From contig BSYQ01000008.1 in the NCBI GenBank assembly GCA_030272585.1, positions 2,480,001 to 2,544,000 on the forward strand: a stretch of DNA of 64,000 bases. The letters are read 5' to 3'. Below the pieces are notes generated by a model. That model did not search any database. It was not told the origin of the DNA and saw only the letters and a program-made list of their open reading frames with translations. The position numbers and the translations under genes were made by a program. Source of the DNA: Bryopsis sp. KO-2023 (Eukaryota; Chlorophyta; Ulvophyceae; Bryopsidales; Bryopsidaceae). How positions within the stretch are numbered: the stretch's first letter is position 1; each line of letters starts with the position of its first letter. Positions 1 through 11,533 of this stretch are shown in pieces.

Positions 1-1182
1 TATAGATAGATAGATAACACACACACACATATATATATATCTGCAAATATTAGCTCCCCAATAAACCAATTTTTTTTTTCTCTGTTTTTTTTTTTTCTTT
101 TTCAACAACACTTTGACAATTACAAGACACTCTTTTTTTTCACTCATCGATTGCATTTCCCCATCAATTTTTTTTTTCTTTAAAAAAGTGTCTTTCTCTT
201 GTGACAAAATTCGATAAAAGCCTGTTTTCTTTTCCTTCATTGTTGATGGCTTTTTTTTTCTCTCTTTCCTTTTTTTTTTCTTAGACCTTGAATCTGCATT
301 TGTTGTTTCTCTTTTCTTCTTTTTTTTTTTCTCTCTCTCTGTCTCTTCACATTCTCAAACAAGCCATTCAAACCAAAAAAAAGAGATTCGAGCAGCGAGA
401 AAGTGTGACAAAACTATTTAGACATATATATATATACATATACAAATGTTTGCAGATGTAAAGTAGAAATCAGCAACCCTTTCCGGTCATTTTCTTTTTT
501 GGTGTTCTTTCCCTTTTTTTTTTCGTGTGTGTTAGTTGAACCCTCCGAAAATTCAGCTTGAAACGTTGTTTGTTTGTTTCTCCTTTTTAGACATCCCTTT
601 TCTCCTTCCCTTTTTTTTTTTCTCTCACTCTTTTCTCCTCTCCAAACCTTGAACTTCAACATGCCCCCCCAACCCCCCCCCCCCTTTCTCCCCCCTTCCT
701 GCAACAATACCATATCATACGCACAGAGCCCTCGCTCATTCTCTCCCCTGAATTAAAAAAGGAGAAAAAAAAAAGAAAAGAGCCAACCAAACAAAGAAAT
801 CATCCCAAAAGTTTCTTGTTTGGATGCAAATTCCAAGTTCTGGACGTCATATGTCATCGTTGCGGTGAAATCCAGGCAAGTCTCTGTCCAAGCTGCTGTT
901 GGATTCAAAGAAGGATGCTGTCGTCCATTCTGTCGAATCGAATCCTGGAAAATATCACGAATTTTTAATAGAAAGAATGGAAAAAATGATTTGATATATC
1001 TATCTCCCAAAGCACTGCGAAGAACACCCCATCCCATAAATCAACAAGATCTTCTGCTAATCTCCCCCCCTTCTCAAAAATACAAAAAAACAAAAACACA
1101 CACGCACACCCCTGTGCTACTGCGAGCCAACAAACTTTTAATTTTTCCTAAAACATTAAAAAAATAAAAAAATAAGTAATCA
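1..1182. other. T-rich low-complexity intergenic DNA
   Basis: The stretch opens with short GATA, CA and TA microsatellites and is then dominated by poly-T and poly-C tracts. The open frames here are made of homopolymers and have no protein character. I see no gene in it. Its right end is the 3' flank of the minus-strand kinase. Confidence 0.7.
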
Positions 1183-1192
1183 TTTATTTATT
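1183..1192 (-). terminator. Polyadenylation signal(s) of the kinase gene
   Basis: On the minus strand two overlapping AATAAA hexamers lie about 60-70 nt downstream of the kinase stop codon at 1254. This is a usual spacing for a eukaryotic poly(A) signal. The surrounding DNA is A/T rich, so a chance match is possible. Confidence 0.45.
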
Positions 1193-1253
1193 ATTATTAT
1201 TTGTTTTTTTTGGGGGGGGGTGGAGAGTTGGGTTCAGTGAAAACGATCAAGAT

Positions 1254-3266
1254 TTACAACCAAAATCTGAAATTTTTTTGTTGTCCCGATTTAAAGAAGG
1301 CCTTCCACTCACGATGTCTGCTGCCGTCCTCGCTACCATGCGGAGTAAGCGCCCAGGCCCCGATACGCTCGGAACTCGCTGTAGCAACTGCACTCCTTTT
1401 CAAAGACCCCTCCGAGGTCGGCATCCCTCCCCTGCCCATGCTCCGCACAGAAAACATGATATCCTTCAACCGGCTGACCACAGACCCAAACTGAGGCCTC
1501 ATCCTCCAGTTCTCGTGCCAGCAATCGTGAATCAGATCGACCAGCGGCTGCGGGCACCTCCTGGGTATTTCTGGACGCATCCCTTCCACGATTCCTATAA
1601 TGATGGCGGGGCTCCCCATGTTTCCAAAGGGCCTTTCGCCGGTCATCATTTCGACGAGCAGAATCGCAAAGGAGAACACGTCGGTGGCGAAACGTAGCTT
1701 CCCGTTCCGGAGCATTTCGGGTGGCATGTGGTCGACGGTGCCCCAGGAGAACGTCGACATGTCTGTCCTGTGGGGTTTGGGGGGGAGGAATGGAGAGGGT
1801 GGGTAAGAGTAAGAGAGAAAAGAAAATAAAAAAATCGTGGTGGTTTGGAGCTTGGTTTTGTTGTCTCAAACGAAATATAGGTTCTTTTGCTTATTCTGGT
1901 ATCTTTATAAGGGGAGCGCTCATTAACTTTTTTTAAATTAGAGCGATAGGATTGTGTATATCCTGCCTAATTCACACCGTGGAATCCAGTTTAAATAAAT
2001 AAATAAATAAATAAGCGTGGCGATCATCACAACAGTGTAACTTGCCATTTATTAGCTATTTTCCAGCTGTACATTTTCCAGTTGAGGAGCAACATGAGGT
2101 GTGGCCAAGCAACCAAACAGTTTTCTTTTTTATTCGGGAAAAAAAAAATCACATTTTCTTTATGTATTTATATCTGTGTACTTTAGTGATTTCAGCCTCG
2201 ATTTCAATCATCAAATTTGACAAAAGCAGAAATGTGTTACAGGTTGGGATGCTCACCTGTCAAACGGCCTTCTGCACAGCCCAAAATCTCCCACTTTGGC
2301 CACAAAATTCTTTTTGGAGGAATTGGAGCCTTGCAACATGACGTTTTGGGCTTTCAAGTCCCCGTGAATGATTCCCACTTCGTGCAAATGTTGCATGGCG
2401 AAAGCGACCTCCAGCGCCACCTCGACGACTTTCGAGTACAGGCAAACCTTCCCGTCGCCAAAGCAACCCGCTAGCACCGCATCCCACAGGGAGCCTCGGT
2501 CGCAGTATTCCATGATGACCCACGTTTCGCACGTGTCTTGCTTCCCTCCCTTTTGTGGGACATCTCGCGCGACGTCCGTGAAACAGGCGGAGTCGTACGA
2601 GTCGATCTCCCTGACGCCGACGCTGTCCCCGCCTTCGAAAAAACCCTCCATGTTTTCGTGCACTCCGAGCACCTGGACGATGTTGGGATGGCAAATCCCG
2701 TGCAGGAGCTCGAACTCCGGCGCCACCCTGGTGGTGGGCTGGGACGCCGCGTGGCATATTATTTTCAATGCCACGGGTTTCCTGCTGAGAACGGCTTTGT
2801 ACACCGTCCCGAATGCCCCCCTTCCGATCGATCGCTCCAGGATCAGGTCCCTGAAATCGAACCTGTTGTGCGTGGCGCGAGTGTGGCGAGGGACGACCGC
2901 ACCTGCGTCATCCCCCTCCACTCCGCCAGAAACGAAACAGCTGGGGTGGTTTCGAGGAGTTATGCCGGCGACTATTCTGGACGCGGTGGTCTCAGACATA
3001 GACCGGTGAATATCCCTGCTCACTCTGTCGTGTGTATTGTCGCTGCCATCCAGAAAGGAGTGAGTGCGGTTGATATCCGGGGCCCGCGGCCCACATGTCG
3101 TCTTACCGAGCAGAGCTCGACAAAATCTGGCGACCCGGCCCAATCGCCTGCCCTTTCCCCCGCTGGCTTGAGCGCCATTTCCCGCCTGGCGATCCCCGCC
3201 ATGCACGACACCCCCCGTGAAACATGTCCCCGGCGCAATGCAACCCTTCAAACCACCACGAGACAT
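1254..3266 (-). CDS. TKL-type protein kinase, two exons, HGD instead of HRD
   Basis: This is a predicted serine/threonine (TKL-like) protein kinase. The coding join is complement(1254..1767, 2257..3266). The intron 1768-2256 has GT and AG ends, and splicing restores frame through an AG|G arginine codon, giving 507 residues. Residues 1-137 are a non-conserved basic N-terminus. The catalytic domain has the glycine loop GRGAFGTVYKA near 148-158, VALK with lysine 168, a catalytic loop HGDLKAQN at 301-308, DFG at 327-329, and PPE in place of APE in the activation segment just after the splice. Lobe C runs to about residue 450 and a short tail follows. In the catalytic loop the usual HRD arginine is glycine, so this is a non-RD kinase. 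A large insert of about 40 residues lies between N-lobe strands (about 207-245). The start is the first ATG of the long exon; an upstream exon cannot be excluded. This is the only undisrupted host-type gene in the left part of the window. Confidence 0.85.
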
Positions 3267-4362
3267 AATTCACGGCCCTTCCCCAATGTTATTTCGTCGG
3301 GTATTTTCGTTTTTTCTTCCCCTTTTCGATCTTTATGCAGTGGCACCCACTGCCCCACCCCGCTGCCGGCTCTGCAAAACACCGATTCGCGTCCCTCCTC
3401 AAATCCCAAAATGCCGCGACAAGTAGATTTTGTGTGTGTGTTATGTTGTTCAACTCCCCCCCCATCAGTCACTTGATTAGAAATGCTTTCAAAAAAAAAA
3501 CCGTCGGCGGAGGGAAATTCCTAGCGACGAGGTACATGGGTCCCAACGCTCCGCTGCGCCACAGTACCTCTGCGGCTGTAATAAAATTTTCGACGAGAGA
3601 CGCCAGCCAGTTTTCCGTTCTTTGTCACTTTTAGTTAATTCCATTTTGGAAAAACACGGACCAAAAAAAACGTCTTGCTGCTGTGCCCAGCAGCGACGGA
3701 AGAAAAAAAAGAAGCTTTTGGTCAGATAATTGTTCTACGCATCAAGGAGAGCAGGGCTTTGGAGGGGGAGGGGAGCGTGTTTAACGAAAGAGTGTGGATG
3801 CGAATAAAAACGGGCTCGTTCGTGGGGGGGACGCAATACCTCCGATGGACCTCTCGGAGGCAGCGCATCGTTGTAGAGAGTGTGCGTATCACGCAATCCC
3901 GGGCCCAACGCGTATCCAGCCATCGCGCCTCTCCTTTATGGCATAAGAAGTTTCCTTTCCTGGTTGTGCGACCTCCCGAGAGAGCTCCTCCGCGGTGTTG
4001 GGCACGCGCGTGATCGGTGTTGTATCCACTGCCTCCTTTCTTTTTTTGCCTCTCTCCTGGGAGGTCGCCCTGAAGTTCTCAAACGGAAACAGCGAAGGGG
4101 CTATTTTCGACGAGGCCCGTTCAAGGCAAAGATTTGAATTTCTGTTCGTATTCCGAGTGACAAAAAAGACGAGAGCGCTCCCCCGAAGCGAATCGATGTG
4201 ACACGATCATTTGTGTTTCGGCTGTCGTTGGGGGGGCATAGCACCAGTGTATTTTTTTTCAATTTCACTGGCCCCAAAGTGGCCCTAAATTTGGCCGTTT
4301 CATCCCGTTGTGGCCCTTTTGTGGCCCCAATTTGTCCGAAAAAACGGTTCGGTGCTTTCAGA
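3267..4362. other. Intergenic DNA, no gene recognised
   Basis: This lies upstream of the minus-strand kinase. Open frames up to 112 codons exist on both strands but show no domain, no splice logic and no conserved motif. It may contain the kinase promoter; I see no specific element. Near 4260-4330 the word tggccc recurs several times. Confidence 0.5.
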
Positions 4363-4458
4363 CCGAATGCCATTAGTCCGAATGCGTGTCAGTCCGAATG
4401 CCGTAAGTCCGAATGTCGTAAGTCCGAACGCCGTCAGTCCGAATGCTGTTACTCCGAA
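4363..4458. repeat. Short tandem repeat, about 15-bp unit (CCGAATGCCGTAAGT-like)
   Basis: Six imperfect head-to-tail copies of a 15-16 bp unit beginning ccgaatg and ending agt. The copies differ mainly in the middle (ccatt, cgtgtc, ccgta, tcgta, cgtc). Arrays of this kind are often found near ends of DNA transposons, but I see no matching inverted partner nearby. Confidence 0.7.
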
Positions 4459-5065
4459 AATTTATGAAAGTGTTAATTTTCCACGTCGTCAAGTCTGCGT
4501 GTCGCGCCACGCAAACTCGCCGTTCGGCGACACACTTCTTGCTCCGAAAGTAGGTCCGCACAAGCAGCGAGGATATTCGGCGAAGAATTATCGAACGCGC
4601 GTGTGGTGTGCAGCCAGTCAGCAGAACTGGCGCTGAGGGAGAAATCATCTAGCAATCCTGAAGTGGATGCCAGGAAGGGGTCAAGTTTCCGGACGCCATG
4701 TTGATCGCGTTCCTGACGGCTTGCGGCATCAGCAGCACGACGGAGGAACGTCGAAATCTGTACCAAGTCTTGCCTGACATACTCCCACCACTGCTTTCCG
4801 TCGTTCCCCACCAGCGTACGTAGCTTTGATGCACGACACGGACGTTGGGAGGGTTGGCTGGCCTTTCTTGTGAGGTTCGTTCGGCTGAATCACAGGTATG
4901 TCGTCAAGTGGTGTGGATGAAAAGTGACGCAGCGTCCAGGGACTATCAGAACGCTGTGATGCACGCTGTGTCTAGAGTTCCTGGCTCCTCTAGGTTTCAT
5001 TCGAAGGAGCAGGTGTATCCAGTATGTTTTTCTTTGGTATTGCAGTTTATCATGTTTGTTTTTAG

Positions 5066-8000
5066 ATCATCCTATTGGGGTTGGCATTGACCATAGGGCA
5101 TCTGTTGGAATGGAAGAAAAATGGTGGATACCAGAAGCAGCTGCTGGGATGTTATTGGGGGTGCTCATGGGCTGGGTGGCAAAAACGACAGGAAAAGACG
5201 AAACATTTCAAGATTGACTATCTTTTAAGGTTTGTCAGGCGACCCATGTCAAAACAAATCAATAATTTGATGCAAACTAGGTTTTATAGGTTTTATTTTC
5301 GGTATAGAAGAGGATAACTTTGCTGTGTTTTATTATCATTTTGTCGGGGGGGAAATATCAGTTTTGAGAAACGGCCGAAGAAATTTCAGGATTTTCACCA
5401 TGCTTGGTTTAAGGCGTCTTGATTTCTTTCCTTTGCATTTTGTTTTTGTTTTTTTTTTAATGGTTTTTCCCTGAGAGTGGCTTTTTTGTTTGTTTTTTTT
5501 GGCTTTTTGGTTGTTTTGATCTTGAATTCAAAATTTTGCAGGGTCATTTCTTCTACTTTGCACTTCTGCCACCGATTATAAAATAAGGTGATCTGTGTGT
5601 GTGTGTATTCAACAGGTTCCTCCAAAATGCTGGTGCCATCTGTGCTTATGCATTTATTGGAACCGCCATGTCCACAATCTTGATTGGCTTCACGATGTGA
5701 GCGCTCCGTCCCCCCTAAATAAATATAATTAAGTAAATGTTAATGTATACATGCACAGCTTTTATTATTTTGAATTAGCTTTTTACATTTTGCCTCTGGT
5801 TGGCTGATTTCGCTGCACTTTTGCTTTTTAAATCGTCTCAGTCTTGCGCACATCTGTGAAGAAAAAAACATCTGTTTTCTTTTCTTTGAAATATGTTTAA
5901 TTTTTTGGAACCGATCGTAGGTGGGCAGCCGGAGCAATGGGGTTATGTTTTGCTTTTACTTTCTTGGAATCCCTCATATTCGCAGCCGTGATCAGTGCTA
6001 CAGACCCGGTCAGTTCTCCGCACTTGAAAACTGAAAACTGAGTTTCAAGTTTTAATGTTACATTCGATTGTTGGGATGTGACTAGCAGTTGAGGTGTTGT
6101 TTTTTTCGTTCTTTTGAACCGACTCTTCTTGCTGCCTTTTCTGCAATGTTTTGCTGTTATTTTTTAGTCAATTTTTTTTTTTTGGGGGGGGGGTGTATAA
6201 ATGAACAGGTGTCGGTGCTATCAGTGTTTCAAAGACTCCAAGCCCACCCATATTTGTACACCTTGGTTTTCGGAGAGTCCATCTTCAACGATGCGGTGGC
6301 CATCGTTCTGTTTCGATCCTTGCTGACTTTCCTCAAAAAGGACGTCACTTTCAAGCTGGCCATGTTTGAAATGCTCACCTTTGTTGAAATTTTCGTCTGC
6401 TCCATGTTGATCGGCATTGCGTATGGCTTCATCGCTTCGCTGGCTTTCAGAACGGATGTGTTCAGAAACAAGCCTTCCCCCGTGGAGGCCAGTCTGGTGG
6501 TCTTGCTGGCACTCTGCAGTTTTTCCACTTCGGAAAGCCTGGGGCAGTCTCGTATTGTCGCAATCCTCTTCTGTGGAATGGTGAGTTTGCGATGCTTAGA
6601 ATACACGAACATTTTTTTTTAAATAATAATAAGGGGGCGGGGAGGCAGCAGTAGTGGTGAGGTTTCATCATGACACCTTTCTCACATTAATCGAAAAACT
6701 TAAGAAAATTATTAAAAAAATTATTGTTGGGTTTTCTGTTTTTTTGGCTTTCCCGGCTTGTGTTTCGAAATGCTTCTGTGGCGGTGTGTGCATTAATTTA
6801 AAAATGAGGTGGGTTTATATAAAATTTATTATTTGTCCACAATAGTAATGTTGGTTTTCTTTTGTTTCAGATGATGGCGAAATACGCGAGGCCGAATTTG
6901 TCTCGAACTGCTGAGAATCGCAGCGTAAGGTTTTTTAAAATCCTGGCCTACATGTCAGAAACCTTTGATGTCATTTACATCGGAACCATGCTGTTTATCC
7001 GCAAGGAAGCCTGGAATGAAGGCATGATGTGGGCTTTCCTGGTGAGTATTTTCTTGTTTTGTTTTGTATATTTTACGGAGGAAAGGTGGACGTTCGAAAA
7101 TAAAATAAACAAAAACAAAAATAGAATTCGCTCATTCTGAACATGTTGATGAAACAAACCGTAAAAAAAAATTGAAAAACAAGGAGGTGCCTCAAAAAGA
7201 AAAAAGGAACACATTAAAAAGATGAAAAACATTTTAAAAAATATCAAAATATCAACGTTTCCTTTATCATTTTTCATACGAGAATCCACCAGGCTTAGCG
7301 GATTCTTTGGGCCCTGGTGATGTATATGTTGCTACGACCTAAGGCATTTTTTGTTTTGCTTCTTCGTCTGTTGAGGTGGTGGCATTGTTTGCGATGGCCC
7401 ATTCTCGCTTCTTCAACGTCTATGCGAATTCCAAGTTGGCGAATTCGTTGAGGCCTGAAGAAATGCACGTCCCGAAAACCCATCAGTCATGTTGTGGTTT
7501 TCGGGTCTCCGGGGTACCATCGCTTTCGCTTTGGCCATCTGGGCATCTTCCGAAATTTTCATTGGGGATAAAGCACCCGTTGGCCGAGTAAGCAAAAAAA
7601 AAATAATTGAAACTAAAGTAAGAAGAATGAAATAAAATGAAATAAAGTAAAATAAAATACAAAGTAAAGTTAGATATAAATAAAATAATGAAATAGTAAA
7701 TAAATAAATAAATAAAAAGAAATAATCAAATTAAAAAAAAGAGAGAGAGTGTCTGGAAACAGAAGGCGCACCACCAAGTACTGTTTTCTTTTCAAAATGG
7801 CTGAAGTTTTTTCATGTCTGGTTTTTTCAATGAAAAATAATAAAAATATACACATGACTTTTTTTAAATTTGATCAGATCCTTTTTTTTGGAAAAATTTA
7901 GGAAAAGAAGTAACTGTCGTTATTGTATAATGGAATGTTTTTTTTCTTCCTGATCATCTCCTCCTCCAAAAAAGATCAGTGGTGCACTCATCTGATTTTT

Positions 8001-8275
8001 ATTTTTTTAAAGTAACTTTTATTCTTAGTTTGGATGGAAGAGGGGAGGCACAAAAACATTGTGGATTTGTGTTTATGAATATCTCATATTTTTTGGTTCC
8101 TCTTTGCTTGCAGGTATTTTTGATATCGGGGTTTTTTATCGTTCTTATTGCTGTGGTGGTGAACGGGGGAGCCACCAACTCTCTTTTTGAATTATAGGTT
8201 CACGAGTCCTCCTGATAGTTCTTTCAAAAGGTGTTGGAATCGTGGTGGGACGAGGCCGGGAGGTTCTTGAAGCCC
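5066..8275 (+). pseudogene. Na+/H+ exchanger (NHE, CPA1 family), disrupted
   Basis: This multi-exon gene is for a membrane Na+/H+ antiporter resembling endosomal or vacuolar NHE/NHX proteins. Exons with good GT/AG borders are 5066-5229, 5542-5587, 5616-5696, 5921-6008, 6209-6580, 6871-7041, about 7376-7587 and from 8114. They encode family motifs in the expected order: IPEAAAGMLLGVLMG, FFYFALLPPII, QNAGAICAYAFIGTAM, SATDP|VSVLSVFQ, LVFGESIFNDAVAIVLFR, MLWFSGLRGTIAFALA, and a C-terminal ESWWDEAGRFLKPD. The frame is broken. There is a 1-bp shift in an A-run near 5119. A TGA near 5213 stands where tryptophan is expected. After LPPII near 5578 about 20 bp are missing and a TAA follows. Another shift lies near 7485, and the frame breaks again around 8195-8240. 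A possible N-terminal exon lies at about 4905-5014. The intact splice sites suggest recent decay or local assembly errors; I favour a pseudogene. Confidence 0.75.
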
Positions 8276-8919
8276 GATTAAGAACTGTGGATCATCCTGC
8301 AAATAATGGGACATGGCCTGGAGCGATGAACAAGCGGTGGGTTGAGCTGTTCTTGGACTCTGTCTGACTATCAGACATGGTTCCCAGTTTCTTAAATACC
8401 GTTCGAACTTGCCTCCTCCAATTTCAAGAAAAAATCAGCATTGATGGTGCCGTAAAAGTGAATTGGCAAACGAATGGGGTTGAAATGGGGTTGGCTGTGT
8501 GGACCGTAGGCTTTCAGAGGTGCATGAAAAACAAATGGGATTTGTGGAGGTGGCGGATAGGCGAGTGAGCCGAGTCCATTGTATAATCAGTTGCAAGGAA
8601 TCTGGGGAGAAGTTGAAGCCCCGTTTAGAGGTAAAAAATTGAAATGGAACGTGAAACGGAAAATAAGTCAACAGTTCTGATCTTTCACTCGTGGATTTTC
8701 TTTGTCATGTTTTTGGGACCTTAGCTTTCTTTCAAGACTCCCCTCCATGTCCTCCTCAGCCACGATTTGAAGTAATTTTTTGTTTCTATAAGATGCATAT
8801 AATAGTGTCAAAAAGCAATTGCCATGTTTCTTCAGGAAATGTTTGTTTTTCTTGTGAGAACTCTGCGTCTGGCTTATTGTGGTTGTGACCAAGTTGCTTT
8901 TCAATGTTTCTGTGTGCAG
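8276..8919. other. Unresolved gap between exchanger and FHA exon
   Basis: The N-terminal half of the FHA domain should be encoded here or just upstream, but I could not place a convincing exon. The longest frames (63-78 codons) show no motif. Confidence 0.4.
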
Positions 8920-9696
8920 GACTGTAGCAGTAATGGGACGTTTGTAAATGGGGAAAAGGTTGGGAAAGGGAAAAGCTTGGACATAAAACATGGGGATCGA
9001 ATTTCTATAGTTCTATCTGTGGCCACCCTTGTCGAGCAATACTTTATTTACTGGGCGGGCAGCCCTCAAGATTCTGACATTCACTTGCGCTTGCCAAGGA
9101 AGCGCAAGTGGAGAAGGTATGCACAGGATTCAGTTTTTTGTTTCCCCTGCCAACCACCCCCTCAGTTTCATTTGTAGTTTTTGGCAAATATAATTCTCGA
9201 CTTCGATTTTTTTTGCAAGTCCTAATCTCGATATTCTGGCCTGCAGCGTCAAACCAGTGTTCAGTGTATATGTAAATATATATATGAAGGTAATTTTTTC
9301 GACACAGGGTCCAGACCAAGAATTATAGCTCCGGGGACACCCGAACGGCCACCTCCTACTGGCGCCAACTCTCCTTCGACGCCGTCTCAAAGAATTTCTC
9401 GCTCTCTATGTTGATCATCCACCAGCCGGTACACCACAGCCGAGCAGTCCACGCTCGACGATTTTCAATGTCAAATTTGTCTGGGAACTTTACTAGGCTG
9501 CGTAGCGATTGAGACGTGCGGCCATAATTTCTGTGTTCCATGTCTGTCTCAGTATTTCGGAACAGCTGGAAAGTGGGGTCCAGTCGACTTGCCCTCTCAG
9601 GTGTCCGGACCTTTTTTTTGTTTGTCAACGAAACTGTGAGAAATCTGGTGGACATGCTTGACAAAGCAAATGCAGCAAGTGCAGGCTCGGTTGATG
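8920..9696 (+). pseudogene. FHA plus RING protein (CHFR/RNF8-like E3), disrupted
   Basis: One exon (8920-9116, after a tgtgtgcag acceptor and before a GTATGC donor) encodes the C-terminal core of a forkhead-associated phosphopeptide-binding domain, with the signature DCSSNGTFVNGEKV and HGDRISI. The next exon (from 9308 to the GTGAGT donor at 9697) carries a RING finger starting at 9469: CQICLG, then CGHNFC and CVPC, then a displaced CPD. A helical stretch VNETVRNLVDMLDKANAAS follows. FHA plus RING in one protein is the architecture of the ubiquitin ligases CHFR and RNF8, which act in mitotic checkpoint and DNA-damage signalling. The frame joining the two exons does not match, a TGA near 9410 lies upstream of the RING, and the last zinc-ligand segment is split by shifts around a T-run near 9612. 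Either it is a decayed copy or the sequence has indel errors. Confidence 0.65.
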
Positions 9697-9948
9697 GTGA
9701 GTCATTATGACCATACCATACCCTGCCCCCCCCCCAAAAAAAAAAGGTAGATAGGAAACCTTTGGAAGCTGCAGAGAAGCTGTGTCGGCATCACTAGATC
9801 CATGGTTTCCCAATTTTGCCCCTAACGACCCAGGCATGGAGTAGAATACAGCAATTCCACTTGCCCATTTTTTTAAAATGTATATAGATGAAAGGGGAAG
9901 GGAGAAAATGTACAGCTGATGCTGTTTTTTTCATTACATTGTTTGCAG
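9697..9948. other. Intron or spacer before the armadillo-like exons
   Basis: No coding signal is visible. It begins with a GTGAGT donor and ends with a gtttgcag acceptor. It may therefore be an intron linking the FHA-RING exon to the following exons, which would make them one gene. Confidence 0.4.
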
Positions 9949-11533
9949 AAAACGGGGAGCATGAAACAAGCATGTCCGTCCTTTGTCCGTTGAACGACAC
10001 GGACTTGCCTGTGGATGCATCGAGTTTGAAAACTAGGCAGGTGGAGGTCACCCTCCGGCGATTGGGCTCTGCCGATGTCAGCGTGGATGATCAGTTGGTC
10101 TGCTTGGAGGTGTTGGCCCGCCTGGCCTGGAGCGATGACTCGGTTCGGGACGAAGTAGCCAACACAGGCGGCATTGAACTCATTATCAAGGTGTGAAATC
10201 TCAGGGGAAAAAGAAAAACACAAATCCTTGGATGGGCTGTGGAGTCGATTGTAACGCATTATTGGAAGACTCAACAAGAATTTCATCAAATCAGCAAAAA
10301 GCAGTAAAAGAAAGAAAAAAAACAAACAGAAATACTTGTTGAAGTTGACTTTTCTCCCCCTTTTTTTTGGTAGAAAGTTTCAAGAGAACCTTAGTTTTAG
10401 TGTTTCGCAGTTTGATGCATAAAGTTTCCTGCTAATGGCTCTTGTTGTGTACTTCTTTTTCGAAAAGATAATGAAGCAGCTGCCTCAGCATGAGGGGATT
10501 CAGTGTAATTGTTGCTTGGCGCTGATGTCGCTGGTGAGAGGGGAGGGTGTCAATCTAACCAATGGAATCTGGCCAAGGCCGGGGCGGTCGAAACAATGGC
10601 TGCCTCCATGAGGGCGTTCCATGAGGGATCACCCAATGGTCCAGCTCAGTGCCTTGTTGTGTTTCATTCCATTGGCTTTGGAAAACCCAATGATGCAGGT
10701 CAGTTGAATGTGGAAAGAATTGGACCAAGGGTTATGTGCCGAGAACAGCACCGCTTGAAGCAGGCGTGTTTTAGAAACAAAAACTGTTAATACTGCCTTA
10801 GCTTTTGGTTGATTGGTTTGTGCTGATATCTGCAACTTGAGTTCTTTTGCAGGCCCATTTGTGTCAACTTGTTTTGAGCGATGTGTGCACTGCTTTGCAC
10901 AATCACATGATGGAGCCTGATATCCAATGCAAAGGATTAGTCGCCCTGGGCGTCATGGCGCAGGTATTCGTTCGAAAGGGCAAAAAGGAGTGGATATGCC
11001 ATCTAGCATGTGTATGGTTGCATTTTTTACTTTTTGTTCTAAAGCACTTGGTTCAGTATTTGGTTTCCCAAATATCAAGCGATCAGTGGTTGGTTTATCC
11101 TCGAAGGGTGATGATGTAATGCATGACACCATTTGTGGTCGGCTGCTCGAATCCAACGCCCACCACCGAGTGGCGAAATCGTTACGAGTGTTTGGCAGAA
11201 AACGATGAGGTTTTGTGGGCAGGACTGTTCGCTCTGGCCACCTTGGCCAGGGACGGCAGCCGATTCTTTCAAGTGGCGTGCACTTCGCTGGCTCAAGTGG
11301 GTTTGCTGCCGATTCTCAAGAGAGTGTTGGCGGCCTACCACAAAGCCATCCGGGAAAACGGCATGGAGGAGGACGAAACCATCGCCACTGCTGGGGACTA
11401 CCTGATTTCGGTTATTTCGGATGCGGCCGATCAATTGCGGAAAGGATGGATGCAAATGTTTTTCACTGGGGTCGGGGTGACGATTTTCGTGGGCGGGTTG
11501 TTTTCTTTTGTTATGTCACGGAAACGAAAATGA
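9949..11533 (+). pseudogene. Armadillo-like repeat protein with C-terminal membrane anchor, disrupted
   Basis: Exons 9949-10190, 10468-10698, 10853-10963 and about 11107-11533 have good splice borders. They encode leucine-rich helical segments typical of armadillo/HEAT proteins, for example LVCLEVLARLAWSDDSVRDE, CCLALMSLV, LAKAGAVETMAASM, VQLSALLCFIPLALENPMM, GLVALGVMAQ and LWAGLFALATLARDGSRFF. The last 30 residues form a single hydrophobic helix followed by RKRK, as in tail-anchored membrane proteins. The exact function is unknown. The frame shifts by one base at least three times: near 10545 in a G-rich stretch, near 10625, and near 11190 just before LAENDEVLW. These resemble the lesions of the two upstream loci. 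It may be the 3' part of the same gene as the FHA-RING exons. Confidence 0.6.

Noticed and set aside
4473..4811. 112-codon minus-strand frame with mixed, protein-like composition
   Set aside because: Starts at GTG, no recognised domain, no splice partner. Kept as intergenic.
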